Assembly (NCBI GenBank): GCA_021199795.1
Contig: JAJQHJ010000001.1
Coordinates: 17,010-81,009 of the forward strand
Direction: 5' to 3'
From: Oscillospiraceae bacterium
GTDB taxonomy: Bacteria; Bacillota; Clostridia; Oscillospirales; Ruminococcaceae
Length of the DNA stretch: 64,000 bases
Position 1 is the stretch's first letter, and the number at the start of each line of letters is the position of its first letter. Position numbers and translations under genes: made by a program. Below the pieces are notes generated by a model, which saw nothing but the letters and a program-made list of their open reading frames with translations, did no database searches and was not told where the DNA came from. Below are positions 62,980-64,000 of the stretch, piece by piece.

Positions 62980-63384
62980 ATGTTTATCTCATCAAAGGGC
63001 AGATACGCCCTAAGAGTTGTTGTTGATATAGCCGAGAGGGAGACTTCAGAATATATCCCGCTTAAGGAGATTGCCGACGGTCAGCACCTTTCGGAAAAAT
63101 ACCTTGAATCGATTGTCAAAAGCCTTGTTTCAGGCGGGGTTCTGGAGGGTCAAAGAGGAAAAGGCGGCGGCTACAAGCTGAGCCGTCCTCCGGAAAAATG
63201 CACTGTTGGGGAGATTCTCAGGCTCACCGAGGGCGAACTCGCCCCGGTCTCCTGCGTCGACAAGTCGATTGAGCAATGCGAACGCCGCTATGAGTGCCGT
63301 TCATACCCCATGTGGCAAGGGCTGGATAAAATGATTTCGGAGTATCTGGATGGGTTTACTATTAGGGATCTCATGAGAAGTTAG
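62980..63384 (+). CDS. Rrf2/IscR-family transcriptional regulator
   Basis: The 134-residue protein has the family start ISSKGRYALRVVVDIAE, a winged helix (ADGQHLSEKYLESIVKSL), GGGYKLSRPPE and three cysteines in CVDKSIEQC-ERRYEC, fit for a Fe-S cluster. It is likely the regulator of the divergent suf operon, sensing cluster status. The ATG at 62980 has AGGAG 8 bases upstream. Confidence 0.9.
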   Translation: MFISSKGRYALRVVVDIAERETSEYIPLKEIADGQHLSEKYLESIVKSLVSGGVLEGQRGKGGGYKLSRPPEKCTVGEILRLTEGELAPVSCVDKSIEQCERRYECRSYPMWQGLDKMISEYLDGFTIRDLMRS

Positions 63385-63411
63385 CCTATTCACAATGCTC
63401 TGCAGGTTTCC

Positions 63412-63439
63412 CCTCCCCAAAGCGTTGGGGAGGATTTTT
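63412..63439 (+). terminator. Rho-independent terminator after the Rrf2 gene
   Basis: Stem CCTCCCCAA (63412-63420) with TTGGGGAGG (63425-63433), four-base loop, then ATTTTT. Confidence 0.88.
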
Positions 63440-63527
63440 CGCTGTGATGCAGAAGAAAAATATTACAATAAAACTTGTAACCTTTTTGCTGGTTTTGGTG
63501 TCTATAATAATGAAAGGAGAAATAAAT

Positions 63528-63584
63528 ATGAGTTTAAGTTTGAATGAGGTGTATTTATGCTTACTATATATCTGGCTCTCATAG
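63528..63584 (+). CDS. Possible 18-codon leader peptide
   Basis: ATG at 63528 with AAAGGAG 8 bases upstream and stop TAG at 63582. It overlaps the start of the sigma-factor remnant in another frame. A -10-like TATAAT lies at about 63502-63507, but no clear -35. It may be a leader peptide or a chance reading frame. Confidence 0.35.
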   Translation: MSLSLNEVYLCLLYIWLS

Positions 63585-63670
63585 ATGAGCCGAGCGATAA
63601 GGAAAAGTTCACGGGTGTTTATAATCTGCTTTTTGCAACCTGTAGCGAGAAAATCGTACTTATAGAGTGA
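63557..63670 (+). pseudogene. N-terminal remnant of a sigma-70-family gene
   Basis: An ATG at 63557 (GAGGTG upstream) opens 37 codons whose first approximately 22 residues (MLTIYLALIDEPSDKEKF and following VYN) match the conserved start of clostridial sigma-70-like factors; the remaining residues do not, and a stop TGA comes at 63668. The DNA-binding domains are absent, so it is a degraded copy or a fragment left by a rearrangement. The family match is from memory. Confidence 0.55.
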
Positions 63671-63688
63671 AAGAGGTGGTACATTTAG

Positions 63689-64000
63689 ATGAAGATAAGA
63701 GTTATTGTCAGCGTCATAGTTATTGTGGCGTTATTATTTGCAACTTTAATACTATATTCTAATCGGGTAATCGGCAAGCTATCCGGTTCCGAAAACGAAA
63801 GGGTTATTTTTGATGATGGGGTATCTTATGTGATATGTGATGACTACCACACGCACAAAGATAAAGGCTGGATACTCGGCAAAATAACTGGAGCGCATGG
63901 CACTTCATACTATGTGTTTTCTGTTCGAGATGATGCCACAGAGGAATACATTTATGTTGCATCAATGGGGAGAGGAGCATTTTATAAACGAATAAACTGA
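63689..64000 (+). CDS. Small membrane-anchored hypothetical protein
   Basis: The 103-residue protein has one N-terminal membrane helix (residues 3-24) and a short extracytoplasmic beta-rich domain; no family recognised. The stop TGA occupies the last three bases of the window. GAGGTGG is 9 bases before the ATG. It follows the sigma remnant by 18 bases and may share its transcript. Confidence 0.65.
   Translation: MKIRVIVSVIVIVALLFATLILYSNRVIGKLSGSENERVIFDDGVSYVICDDYHTHKDKGWILGKITGAHGTSYYVFSVRDDATEEYIYVASMGRGAFYKRIN

Overview
The window looks like chromosome of a Gram-positive anaerobe of the class Clostridia, most likely a gut member of the Oscillospirales/Ruminococcaceae. This is inferred from gene content: HPr kinase, WhiA, RapZ, CdaA/CdaR, the Suf order sufC-B-D-S-U with a divergent Rrf2 regulator, a Na+-pumping oxaloacetate decarboxylase with a separate biotin carrier, and fibre-degrading enzymes (GH26, GH127). 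Nearly all genes have AGGAGG-type ribosome binding sites, and many units have consensus TTGxxx-17-TATAAT promoters. I saw no rRNA, tRNA, CRISPR array, insertion sequence or phage gene.

Left part (1-20.1 kb, all minus strand). Two long operons. The upstream one starts at a consensus promoter near 20.1 kb and reads murD, a GNAT acetyltransferase, a methionine gamma-lyase-like PLP enzyme, hprK, a PHP phosphoesterase, murB, rapZ, whiA, dnaE, a secreted CBM-GH26 mannanase and an SGNH esterase, ending at a terminator near 6.4 kb. The second starts at 6.35 kb and reads recJ, relA/spoT, an MBL-fold hydrolase and hemZ, which runs off the left edge. It couples cell-wall synthesis, carbon-catabolite signalling, replication and the stringent response.

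20.2-28.6 kb (plus strand). A polyamine ABC importer (potABCD), an unusually long PRPP synthetase, a flavin-reductase-like protein and a P-type Ca2+ ATPase, closed by a terminator.

28.6-36.9 kb (minus strand). A COG2509 flavoprotein, cdaR-cdaA (cyclic di-AMP synthesis), a cysteine-desulfurase-like protein with a DUF3343 partner, a fused ispDF and a ComM/YifB ATPase.

37-42.3 kb (plus strand). xpaC-telA, a phosphoglucomutase and an XRE regulator fused to an SdpI-like membrane domain.

42.3-52.2 kb (minus strand). An M29 aminopeptidase, a CmpB-like membrane protein, a five-gene ABC-2 transporter operon bracketed by two related extracytoplasmic proteins and preceded by three phased TCTTAAT repeats, then an alpha/beta hydrolase, a membrane-anchored MurF-like ligase, ddl and an amidohydrolase.

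52.3-64 kb. The oxaloacetate decarboxylase operon and a GH127 arabinofuranosidase (plus), the suf operon (minus) with its divergent Rrf2 regulator (plus), a remnant of a sigma-factor gene, and a small membrane protein at the right edge.

Most of the window is housekeeping. The parts that deserve a second look are the membrane-domain MurF, the ABC operon with its phased operator-like repeats, the hairpin covering the Ca2+-ATPase ribosome binding site, the sigma-factor remnant and the DUF3343/desulfurase pair.
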